This document shows positions 23,236 through 32,975 of a stretch of 64,000 bases of DNA, in pieces (positions within the stretch are counted from its first letter, which is position 1; every line of letters starts with the position of its first letter). The DNA is from Pachyseris speciosa (taxonomy: Eukaryota > Cnidaria > Anthozoa > Scleractinia > Pachyseridae): contig JAEMWC010000135.1 in assembly GCA_016490735.1 (NCBI GenBank), forward strand, positions 78,501-142,500. The letters are read 5' to 3'. A program made the translations under genes and the position numbers. The notes under the pieces are model-generated. The model did no database searches. It was not told the DNA's origin and worked only from the letters and a program-made list of their open reading frames with translations.

Positions 23236-24042
23236 CCCCTGATGTTGGAGTCACAGCAGCTCTCACACTTCAGATTGATAAACGTATAACCACATTAGAA
23301 AGTCATTTAAGTCGTCAGTTGTCAGTTATCGGCTGTTGTGATTCAATTATGATTAAACCGCTAATAACAAAACTTTTACGCCTCGTGTTATGTTGTGGTT
23401 GGACTTTACACTTTGTTCATTTTGCTCTTTTTGTGCAAGGTAGTGCACCGTATTAGGAGTTATGGGCTCCTGATGACAACAAGTATAAACAAAGGAAAAA
23501 CAAACTGAGCCAAGAACAGAATTAACCCAAACTGGCATAAACAACGATAAAATAATCACCGGCAACAAAAACGGATAACATAACACTTCTATGGTAGCCT
23601 CAGAGTATTTAAAACCCTTCATCTTGTAGTTTGAGTGGGGTAAAACTACAAAACGAAGACGGCTTCCCGCGAAATTTTCCCCTTCAAACGAAAAAAAAAA
23701 ACCTCTGGCACCCAGGGTATTTGAAGGCGTCCTTTTTGTCAGTCTTAATAAGGGCATAGCAAACGGACTACTGTAGTGGCGGTGAGAAGGAAGGGGGGGG
23801 GGGGGGGGGGCAATTCTATCGGATTTGTGTTTGTGATATAAAGAGAACGGCATTGGAAAAAGAGACTCGCTTTTCGCCACTCCACAGGCAGCCAAGGCAT
23901 ACAATTCCATAGCCACCATGGGCCTGGGACTTTCAGTCGGTTTTATTATACGTTATTTCGCCATCAGTTTCCACCGAGTTCTACACAATATAAAAATACT
24001 TTTACTCGGTGGAAAGAAAATGGCGGCAAAATAGGGTGGAAG

Positions 24043-24547
24043 ACCCAAGATGGCTATTTTCCTCGAACACTGACTAACACTCCGCCTTGCCCATAGAGGA
24101 GATTTGCTGGTCTCAACAAACTCTTCAGTTTCAGACGATGATAATCGCGTGTATAAACAGCCTCGTCATATGGAGAGATTGCCCCGCTAAATTTCCTTTT
24201 GTTTAAAGTCTCAATCAAATATATTTCCTATCTCCAATAAAATCAAATAACTTCAGGAAGTTGGAACAAATCTCGCCTTCTATAAATACACACAAACGCC
24301 TTCATATAAAAAGTATGAAGTGGATGAAAAAGAAACAGTCCACTGCAGCGCTCTGAAAAAACCCACATATCAGTGAGAACGCTCAAGAACGACTTCAGAT
24401 ATTATGAGTTAAAAGAGAATTTGAAAAAGTTAAGCTGATATTGATAGTTCTTCCTTCCCTTGCGTCTTCCAAGTATCTTTATCCGAGAATATGTTTAGCT
24501 TTCGATAGAGTAAATCACTTGGTTCCTTCCTTCCTTTCTGGTATTCT
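24043..24547. other. Noncoding sequence up to the LTR retrotransposon
   Basis: Nothing recognisable except the target-site copy ATTCT at 24543-24547. Confidence 0.5.
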
Positions 24548-24693
24548 TGTCGAAGAATGGGGTCCAAAGACAAGTATAATCTCCTAAACTTACTTCTTTA
24601 ATCGAGTTCAGTTCAGCTCGAGTGAATGACTACAAGAATGCAAAAGGGCGCGCATGCCCATATATGGTTTGTCACGCTAGACATACTGTGACA
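24548..24693 (-). repeat. 3' LTR of the gypsy element
   Basis: 146 bp, identical to the other LTR over its full length, TG..CA ends in plus-strand reading. It contains a tatata word that may belong to the element's own promoter. Confidence 0.95.
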
Positions 24694-24706
24694 TCCTCCT
24701 CTTTTT
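24694..24706 (-). promoter_or_regulatory. Polypurine tract of the gypsy element
   Basis: On the minus strand AAAAAGAGGAGGA directly abuts the 3' LTR, the position and composition required for plus-strand priming. Confidence 0.8.
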
Positions 24707-24889
24707 GTTGATAAAGAAAGCCTAGTTACATGCAAATAGGTTAATAGGGAGAACATGATAATCACTACTAATTGAATCAAACAAATGTCTATCAAATGAC
24801 AACAGGAACCAAAACAGTTTGATGGGTGTTAGCATGAACCCAATTGACAATAAAATAAGTTTCATTTGCAAGTCTCTGTTTCTCTCTGT

Positions 24890-27800
24890 TCAATCTTTGA
24901 ACCGGGCTGGGACCTGGGTGACACGCCCTGTCCTGGTAACCTGGCTCTTTGGTTGGAAGCAGGTCCTCTCGCCAGCTGCAAATGTACTTGCTGGTTGAAG
25001 GTCAGCTTGCTTCTCGCTGCAGGGTAAATTTGAAGCTGCCTGTTCAGGTATCGGTGTACTTTCTTTAGGTCTACCCTCTGCCAACTGGGGAAGTCTGGTT
25101 GGTGTGTCGCTGGTTATGCGTGTATCTTTGGGGTTGTGCACTGGAGCCACTGCACCAACAGGTGGGGTGGTACCATTGGCTGGGGGAGTGGTTTCACTCT
25201 GGCTTCTTGGTCTGAGGTGTTCCCTGGTTCTCTGGTAGATTTTCCCTTGAATGTCTACCGTGTAGGTCCGGGGGAGTTCTGTTGGCTGCGGCCTGTTTAG
25301 CACAGTTGCTGGTTGCCAGGTTCTCTTCAAGGCATTCCAGACAAACACTGGTTCCCGGTTGTTAAGGGGCCTTCTGTCACTACTAGCCTTTCTGTCATAA
25401 AATACTGCCTGCTTTTCTTGTCGCCTCCGTTTAGCTTCCTGGTGAAGGTCATTATCTGGGTGTTTGGATTTCAGTGTGCCTCTGCTGCTTGGGAGTGTTG
25501 TTTGAGGCTTACGTCCAAACAATAACTCGTGGGGTGATGGGGTCTGGTCGTCAAGTGGAGTCGTGCGATATACCCATAAGGCTGTGTAAGGGCATTCATT
25601 CTCCTCCAGTGCCTTTAAGAGGGATTTGCAGGTTCCAATTGCTCTTTCTGCTAGGCTGTTCGCTTGATGGTGGTATGGAGAACTGCAGAGCAGTGTGATG
25701 CCACTTTGTTTACATTTTGATCTGAACTTTTCGCTTATGTACTGGGATCCAAAGTCAGCGATGATAGTGGCTTGTGAAGTGGTTGCAGACGGTATGGCTG
25801 GTCATGTCATTGAGAAGTCTTATCACAGGGAATCGTGAGTAGTAATCGACGACCATCAAATACTTCTTTCCATTGAATTCGAAGATGTCGGTGCCAAGTT
25901 CCTCCCATGGCCGAGTTGGGAGGTCTGGCTGCATAATGGGTAGTTTGGGTTGAGCTGGCTGATGCTTGCTACACAAGTCGCAGTTCTTCACCATCTGCCT
26001 AATATCAGTGGAGATACCAGGCCAGAACACTGATTCTCTAGCTCGAAGGATACACTTGTTCTCTCCTTGGTGTCCCAGGTGGATTGCTTGGAGAACCTGG
26101 TTTCTCATGGAAGCTGGTATGACAATTCTGCTGCCTTTTAGTACTAGGCCATCCTCTAAGGTGAGGTCGCATCCAAAGTTCCAAAACTCCCATACTTCTT
26201 GAGGGCATTGCTTTCTGTAGGGGGGCCAGCCATTGAAGATGGTCAGTAAACTCATTGTTTGGTCCTGTGCTGTCGAAGACTTCACTGCCATTAGGTCAAT
26301 AGGGGTGGATATGAAGTGGATGTTACACTGGGATGCAGAGTCTTCTGTCGCATGCTCGGGGTTGTGTTCTGCCTTCCTATGGCACACTCGAGACAGAGCA
26401 TCAGCAACTGGGATGGATCTCCCTTGCTTGTACTGTACATGGACGTCAAATCGTAGGCATCTTAGGAGTAGCCTCTGCAGCCTGCTGGGAGCCTCATTGA
26501 TGTTTTTCTTGAATACTTGCTCCAAGGGGGAGTGGTCGGTTTCAACTGTCACGCTCCGACCGAGCAGGTAATACTCAAACTTCTCTAAGCCATACGTGAC
26601 GGCCAAGCACTCACGCTCTATATTTGAATATCAAGATTCAGCCTCCGTGAGGGATCGAGATGCCATGGCAACAATGTGTTCATTTCCTTGAGAGTCTAAC
26701 TGTCTCAACCAGGCTCCAATACCTGTTTGGCTTGCATCGCACTGAAGAATTGTGGGAGTGGTTGGATCTGGGTCATAATACGACATGAGCTTGGATGAGC
26801 AGAGTTCTCGCTTAATCTCATCGAGTGCCTGCTGATGGTGGGGTTCCCAGCTAAAATGGACATGCTTCTTGGTTAGCTCTCTTAATGGTGATGTCAGGTC
26901 AGCTAGCTTTGTCGAAAAGCGGTTCAGGTAGGTCACCATGCCCAGGATGGTCTGGACCTCTTTCGTGTTTGATGGAGTCTTCATAATGCGGATCGCCTCA
27001 AGTTTCTCCCTCGCTGGTTGGATTCCATTCTTAGTCAGAACATGTCCAAAGAAATCCACTTGTGTCTGCTTGAATTGCAACTTTTCAGAGTTCAGGCTGA
27101 CGTTGTGTTTACGAGTGGCCTCGAGCATTTTGCAGAAGGCTTGGTCGTGTTCTGATTCGGTTGAGCCACATACCACAATGTCATCAGCAATACCCATTAC
27201 ATTGGGGATGTCTTTGTATACCTCATCAAGTTTGCGTTGGAAGATATCTTGGGAGAGCTTGACCCCGAAGGGTAACCGTTTGAAACGGTATCGTCCAAAG
27301 GGGTGTTGAATGTGCATAGCAAGCTTGATTCGTGGTCCAAAGCCACATGCCAATAACCTTTCTTGGTGTCGACGACAGAGAAGAATCTCTTTCCATGTAG
27401 CTGCGGCAGGAGCTCATCAGTGGTACGGGTGTAATAGTGTTCTCGACGTATATTCTTGTTAAGGTCCTTAGGGTCGAGGCAAAGCCTGATCTTCTTTTTG
27501 CCTTCTGGGGTTTCTTTGATGTTACATACGATCGAGTTTACCCAGTCGGTTGGCTCCTCCACGGCAGTGATGACGTCATCTGCAATCATTTTGTAAAGTT
27601 CCTCTTTGTACAAGGGAAGTATGTGTACTGGAACAGTGCGCGGCGGATGGATGACTGGTACAGGGTCATCAATTAGTTGGATGTGGTACTTTTCTCCCGG
27701 GAAGCAACCTAGCTTGTCAAGGCAATCCTGGTACTCTTCCAAGACAGTGGGCTTGGATAGCTTACCACGTTGTGCCTCAGCTGCTGTCCTGGTTGGGGAG

Positions 27801-28339
27801 ACGGTATTAACTTCATCTAAATTGGCGGATATTATTCCCAGGTCCTGTGACTGTCGGCAACCCAGCATGGATGGGCTTCCTGGGGCTTCAACGATGTTGA
27901 ATTTTATTGTGGCTGACTTGCCCTTATAGGAGACTTTCAAGGTAGCTGCACCAATGTTTTCTATCTCGGAGCCTCCATATCCTCTCAAGACATTGCTGCA
28001 TGGGAGGATGGTGATCGGAAAAGGGAAGTGCTGGAGATCTGTGGTAGTGATTACGCATGCATCTGCTCCAGTATCTATTTTCAAGCTCATGTCATGGTGC
28101 TCATTAATCTTGACCTTAGCATAGATCTTGTCTGGATAGCTGTCGAGGGCATTAAGCGAAATTTCTTGGGTTTGTTGACCCTTAGTACAGGTGAGTGTTC
28201 CGAGAAATACAGTGATGGGTTCCGTGTCGCTCGTTTCTCCTTCTGATTCTTCTTCATAAGTGTACACTTCATAATCATCATCAATGGGGTACCCGTCTTC
28301 TAGGTGGATGTCCTGTCCCTGGTACTCTGGACTACTCAC
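24890..28339 (-). pseudogene. Gypsy pol: protease, reverse transcriptase, RNase H, integrase (interrupted)
   Basis: Minus-strand segments: 28339 to about 27300 has an aspartic protease (LKIDTGADACVI) and the start of reverse transcriptase (LCLDPKDLNKNI). From 27353 to 26631, in another frame, come the RT palm (GIADDIVVCGS) and thumb. A TGA near 26631 interrupts, and the same frame resumes at 26606 with RNase H (ETDHSPLEQVF) and the integrase HHCC zinc-binding and core start (VFWPGISTDIRQMVKNCDLC, TDIFEF). A further frameshift near 25780 leads to the rest of the integrase core (IIADFGSQY, NSLAERA) and a proline-rich C-terminus ending at 24890. All domains are present in gypsy order, but two frameshifts and one stop prevent a single polyprotein. 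Confidence 0.9.
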
Positions 28340-28365
28340 AATCTGATGAACCTTTTGAAGTCGTT

Positions 28366-28376
28366 AAATGAATAAG

Positions 28377-28420
<44 letters not shown>

Positions 28421-28449
28421 GTGAGACACGAAAATTTGGTTTATCAACG

Positions 28450-28480
<31 letters not shown>

Positions 28481-28575
28481 GGATTCGATTAGCTGACGTT
28501 TCGAGCGTTAGCCCTTCGTCGGAGCGATTCGCTCCGACGAAGGGCTAACGCTCGAAACGTCAGCTAATCGAATCC

Positions 28576-28606
<31 letters not shown>

Positions 28607-28625
28607 CGTTGATAAACCAAATTTT
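28366..28625. mobile_element. 260 bp Penelope terminal-repeat inverted dimer inserted in the gypsy element
   Basis: The insert is bounded by the 14 bp direct repeat CTTTTGAAGTCGTT (28352-28365 and 28626-28639). Its left half is the reverse complement of the 3' end of the Penelope element at 19.6 kb, and its right half is the forward version. They meet at a near-perfect palindrome centred near 28513 (gtcggagcgattcgctccga). Each half carries the CCGACGA..GAAACGTC hammerhead-like core. The left half extends about 50 bp further (to ggtgctgcgtcgg and ctttagaaac) than the right. Removing one target copy and the insert would leave the flanking gag and protease codons in the same frame, so it interrupted a continuous gag-pol. 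Confidence 0.88.
28475..28575. ncRNA. Pair of opposed hammerhead-like motifs
   Basis: CCGACGA, GGGC-TAAC-GCTC hairpin, GAAAC, GTC and a flanking helix (gattcgct with agctaatc) occur once on each strand, back to back. GTC is a standard cleavage triplet. The core has C where U is expected at the second CUGANGA position. Confidence 0.45.
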
Positions 28626-28639
28626 CTTTTGAAGTCGTT

Positions 28640-29464
28640 GCTGCATACACACCCTTGCGTAATGGCCGTTCTTGCCGCAGTGCCTGCATTTGGAATTTTT
28701 GGCAGGACAACTTGCTGATCTATCGTGGGTGTTTCCGCACCTGAAGCATCCTTTTGACTTGAACTGAAGTCGACGAGGTTTCCTTCCAGTTGGATCTTTG
28801 GTTTGGATCTTTGGTTTGGGTCGCCGTACGGAGTTTGATGTTTGAAGTTCTGTCTCGGTGGGGGTTTCTGGGTAGAGTATGCAGATTCTCGTTGAACTGT
28901 GTGGAGATCGGATTTCTCGTCACCTTTGGAAATTATCTTCATTTGTGCTTTAGTACTTTCATCGACTTTTGCGAGGTTGAGACTTGTTTGAAGGTTAGGC
29001 TGTTGCCAAGCGCTATGGCGTCTTTGCGTACTTTGTCGGACGTCACGCCGAATACCAGTGTATCCCGGAGGGTATTTTCCTTAGCGGCGGGATCGTATCC
29101 TCCATCTTCTACCAATAGTCGTGCTTCCGTGACGAATTCTTCCAGTGGTCTATCTCCCTGCTTTAGGCATCGAAGTTGGTATCTAGCGAGGATTTGATTG
29201 CTTTGGGGTATAAGTCTCTAGCGCCGCCATAACTGGAGCAATCTTGAGGTTGTCGCCCTCGTTATCCCACGTGCTCGTATTGTAAATCTCGAGGCCTTTA
29301 TCACCAATCCATAACAAAAGCAATCTCGCCTTTTTCGCCTCTTCGACTTTGTCGAGCGGCCCCGCGAAGATAAGTTCGCATTTCTGTTTGAAGAGCTTAA
29401 AACGTTTGTGAATATCTCCTGGAGTAGTCCAGTCCATTGACGGTGGTTTGAATCGATCGGCCAT
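28640..29464 (-). pseudogene. Gypsy gag (capsid region and two zinc knuckles), frameshifted
   Basis: It starts at ATG 29464 (MADRFKPPSMDW) and runs open for about 93 codons to 29183. The capsid continues in another frame (ILARYQLRCLKQGDRPLEEF), then a third (about 28950-28760, STQKPPPRQNFKH), then a frame with two knuckles CFRCGNTHDRSASC and CRHCGKNGHYARVC at about 28735-28655. At least three frame changes are needed. The nucleocapsid end touches the Penelope insertion. Confidence 0.85.
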
Positions 29465-29584
29465 GCTGTTGTTAGAGTGCTTGAATGCTTGAAAATGTCA
29501 CGGTAGTTTTACTCCTTGTGTTTGAATTAACTGATGTCTTACGCTGGAAAGTTTTCACCGGAGGATCCGGTATCTTCTCAGTAT

Positions 29585-29600
29585 CCCACTTCTGGCACCA
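29585..29600 (-). promoter_or_regulatory. Primer binding site, tRNA-Leu type
   Basis: Directly next to the 5' LTR the minus strand reads TGGTGCCAGAAGTGGG. This is complementary to the 3' end of a metazoan tRNA-Leu (CACTTCTG-CACCA type), apart from one position compared with the most common form. Confidence 0.75.
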
Positions 29601-29746
29601 TGTCGAAGAATGGGGTCCAAAGACAAGTATAATCTCCTAAACTTACTTCTTTAATCGAGTTCAGTTCAGCTCGAGTGAATGACTACAAGAATGCAAAAGG
29701 GCGCGCATGCCCATATATGGTTTGTCACGCTAGACATACTGTGACA
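29601..29746 (-). repeat. 5' LTR of the gypsy element
   Basis: 146 bp, identical to the 3' LTR, followed by target copy ATTCT at 29747-29751. Confidence 0.95.
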
Positions 29747-29751
29747 ATTCT

Positions 29752-30956
29752 AAAAGCATTTCGTGTTTTGACCCAAAAGCTACAAAATTGCTCTTGACAC
29801 TGCCCATTTGGCGATTATTCAGAAAAAACAAAAACGAAAAAAATGGCAAAATGGTCCAAGCTGTTTGATTTCTTTAAGTTAACGGAACGCAGCAGACAGG
29901 CACACTAAATCGAGCTCCCACAAGAAACTAAAAGAGTAGTTAGAGTTAGAGGGGTGGGGGTGATGTTGAACTTAAAGCATTCCGTTCAGAGAATTACAGT
30001 AATAAGGTACTGTATTGTGGTTCAGACGCCAGTCAATTTGGTACAATTTATTTTATAAGCGCTATTCATAAAAGCGTCATTAGTTTGGGAATGGTAGCCA
30101 AAACTTTAAGAGCGTGAAAACAGAGGCTAATATCCAGGTAAGGACATTTTCATTTAAGTACCACTGAATAATGGACGCATACAATTTACTCTGTGATGTC
30201 TGACGTTTTTCAGTCTTTAACCATTAACGGACCAACTACGGCTGTAGCCGTAGAAAATACCGCTATTACTTTCATGATTTATTTCTAGTTTAAATTTTGT
30301 CACAACGTCGTGATAAAGTGTCAATAGCACCAACTGGTGTGCTTTGCAATCACTACAGCCAACAAACCGACTGCAATAAGCTTATCAACAAAAAAAATGA
30401 CACATTTTTGTGGTCAACTTAATTTTAAATCAAAAACATTGCCCAAATATCAACATTATAAATTTACAACAAACCTCAAGCTCTCTCTTTGGTATCTGCT
30501 ATGAAAGGTTTCTCTTACATTTTCTGCCAGCCACGCTTCAGCCCGTTTCTGATAGGCAATCTCGTGTTTTTCAACTTGCCTCGTTCTCGCCCGAAAAGCA
30601 AATTCTGGGTAATTCCTCTCCACCAACAGCATAGAACTCTCCTTCGGTTCATTTCATAGTTTTTTCGAGCAACCCGGTGCTACCAGCAAAATATTGCATC
30701 GATGAGTCTTTTTACCGGTCAAAACTAGTCCAAATTGCCTTCATATGTCCCGCATATCAAAGTCATTGCCCACAAAGTAGGACATCTGATACGGGATGAC
30801 TCTGATCCACTTGCTCGGTGTTACCAAATTTTGCAGATGGCGGGTTGTCCTCAAATAGAATCGCGCCCGCCAAAACGTTTAACTGACGATTACGATCAAC
30901 CGATCGGAAGCCTTGTGCTGCGAAAAAAGGCAATAAATTGACAAAAACCTCACTAG
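29752..30956. other. Noncoding sequence
   Basis: No gene, tRNA or clear repeat recognised in this stretch. Confidence 0.5.
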
Positions 30957-31200
30957 GGGTTCCAGTAGCTCAGTGGTTAGAGCATCCCACCGGTGTTTAC
31001 GGAGGTCACAGTTTCGATTCCTGCCTGCATGGACTCTGAATTTCTTTACAGTTGTCCTTTCGCCCGTTGCCAAGCAACTAGAATATCATCTTTCTCACGG
31101 GCACATCACACCATTACCATCATTATTAATCACAGTATCACGCAGAATCACATTTACACTGTCGAGCCCACAGACCAGTGGGACACATTGTATAAGAACT
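30957..31200 (+). mobile_element. tRNA-derived SINE
   Basis: Box A (tagctcagtggttagagc) and box B (tttcgattcctg) are tRNA-spaced and followed by gactctgaatttctt, cagttgtcctttcgcccgtt and gccaagcaacta. A second, shorter copy follows 260 bp later. Confidence 0.7.
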
Positions 31201-31218
31201 GAGATTAACGAACACCAG

Positions 31219-31330
31219 GGGTTCCAGTAATTCAGTGTTTAGAGCATCCAACCAGTATTTACGGACTCTGAATTTCTTTTCAGTTGTTCATTCGCCCGTT
31301 GCCAAGCAACTAGCATATCACCCCACGAAT
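31219..31330 (+). mobile_element. Second, internally deleted SINE copy
   Basis: ggttccagtaattcagtgtt, agagcatccaacc and tttacgg are joined directly to gactctgaatttcttttcag and gccaagcaacta. The box B segment present in the first copy is missing. Head-to-tail with the preceding element. Confidence 0.7.
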
Positions 31331-32113
31331 TATATATCAAAGTACGGCAAATTTATTTATGTTTGAATTTGGTGGTATATTTATCATTCCAAGCATGCGC
31401 TGTCGAGTAAGCTCGGTTTTCCTCGGTCCTGTGGTTTCCCGACTGGTCACACTCTTATAATATTTACATCAAATCGACACAAGAAAATGTAAAAATGTCA
31501 TGCCTAAATCTTGACAAAACCTCTGCACATTGTTAGCAATAGTAGATTAAATATCGTTCAACTATTTTCTGGTGGTACATTTGAGCTATAGAGCGCTTTT
31601 CAATTGAGTGACCTAAAACCAAAACCAAAGGAATTACTCTGACCAATCACAACAGAAGAAAGCAGTGCAATGACCAATCAGAATACGAAGCAATTACATG
31701 TAGCCGACGAAAAGCGCGGGAAAATACACGCGTGCAAGTCACGATTGGTTTTGAGTCACGTAGCTGAATGCTCTTGATGATGTAATGCTTTGCACTTTGG
31801 ACTTTCGATGTTACATGCATTTCTATCATGTATCTCTATTTACTCATTTCGGAGGTTTGGTTGGTTGCATCTTTGATATGCCTTAATGTGACTGCGTGAT
31901 GCAGTTATGAGTGTTGGCTGGCACATGCCTTCTATTGTGCAATGGCCAATCAAAACAATGCCACGTGCTTTGTATTGTGAATTTGGTTGCATAGGAAAAA
32001 AAAAAGACCGAAATCCGGCTAACATGATTTTTAACTAGGTTCCCGAGTAATAATAGAAAAGTGATGGGTACGTATTACTCTGGTATTACTAAGGGTCATT
32101 TTAAATTGTTTAG
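31331..32113. other. Noncoding sequence left of the tandem duplication
   Basis: Nothing coding is seen, and no signal-peptide exon for the pseudogene copy is found here. Confidence 0.45.
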
Positions 32114-32975
32114 ATGTTTGCAGCGTATGCTTTGAGCGAATTGGCTGCTTTAGAGATGACAGAGGAGCCGCGCCTGTTCCCGTCATACATTTTGAGTGAC
32201 AGAGATGAACAGATTCAGCCCTCAAAGTTCAGCTGGCAGCCGATCAGGTGGGACGACTGGTACGAGCATCTACCGGATTTCGTTTGCCGCTGTGCAAAAA
32301 TAGTGCAGGAAAAAGGTTGGAGGATCTTTGGCATTCAGTTTGGGGTAGGCATCTTTAAGCATAAATAATCCATAAATAAGCCCAAACGCTAATTTTATTT
32401 CTATTGACGTCTATAACATCACTTTTAGTGTAAATCCTAACTTTAGTTGAGTGGTCAGTTGAACGATATGATTATATATTTTGTTACATCTCAGAACTCT
32501 TATAATAACAAATCGCTTTTTGGTTGGTTCGCTAGCACGATTCTTATGCACTGGTTGTGAAGAATCGCAAATTGACGTGTTCGTTTGTTTTCCTTCACAA
32601 CTCGTGAATAGAGATCGCACACACTCACCAACCACGAAGTAAGCTATATTTTCGTCCCTAACATGTCGTTTGTCGTTAAGTAAATGGAAGTGCGCTTAAT
32701 TACCTGAGCATGGCGTGGCGTAGAAATAATGGCCTCCAAATTTCATCCAAATCATCGCTGCCCGCTTTGTTACTGGCTGACAAAACAAGTATGGCTCTGG
32801 CTTAAGGTAGCAACTGCGCCTTGAAATCTTATAGTTGTCGCTGGTCGTTTTGAATACAATGATCGGTCAGCTCTGAAAATTATACTAATTTACTTGTAAG
32901 TTTTAATTTTCAGCCAGTCCCTACGTCGATGAGGGAGGGAGCGGACTGTCAGGCGCTGGCGATTTTATCGATTAA
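32114..32975 (+). pseudogene. Truncated pseudogene copy of the two-domain cysteine-rich secreted protein
   Basis: Exon-like segment 32114-32344 follows acceptor attgtttag and matches the fifth exon of the downstream gene (ERIGCFRDD, WYEHLPDFVCRCAK, GWRIFGIQF). It has a 2 bp deletion after RDDRGA and a 1 bp loss before the donor. The partner exon with the GDCWSG half-domain is absent. The terminal exon 32914-32975 survives (SPYVDEGGSGLSGAGDFID then TAA) after a good acceptor. The upstream signal-peptide exons are missing. It is a decayed copy left by the tandem duplication described at 38-43 kb. Confidence 0.8.

Larger units (their letters stand above)
21956..24042. mobile_element. ~2.1 kb non-autonomous DNA element with ~200 bp terminal inverted repeats
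   Basis: The left end (21956-22130) and the reverse complement of the right end (about 23830-24042) both read CTTCCAC.CTATT, then cgccattttctttccaccga, gtaaaagtattttta, aactcggtggaaactgatgg, and ccgactgaaagtccca. The interior contains an 18-base G run (23793-23810), a small foldback element and a dispersed repeat, but no recognisable transposase. A ~190-codon open frame on the minus strand (23353-23919) has no identifiable homology. No target duplication is obvious. Confidence 0.65.
24548..29746 (-). mobile_element. Ty3/gypsy-type LTR retrotransposon, full length, minus strand
   Basis: Two identical 146 bp LTRs (24548-24693 and 29601-29746) begin TGTCGAAGAA and end ACTGTGACA in plus-strand reading. 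The element is bounded by the 5 bp direct repeat ATTCT (24543-24547 and 29747-29751). Read on the minus strand the order is 5' LTR, primer site, gag with two zinc knuckles, protease, reverse transcriptase, RNase H, integrase, purine tract, 3' LTR. This is the gypsy order. Coding sequence is interrupted by frameshifts and one stop, plus a 260 bp nested Penelope insertion. Identical LTRs usually mean recent insertion. Confidence 0.95.

Noticed and set aside
23353..23919. 188-codon minus-strand open frame inside the 2.1 kb element
   Set aside because: It crosses a homopolymer run and the inverted-repeat arm and shows no recognisable domain.
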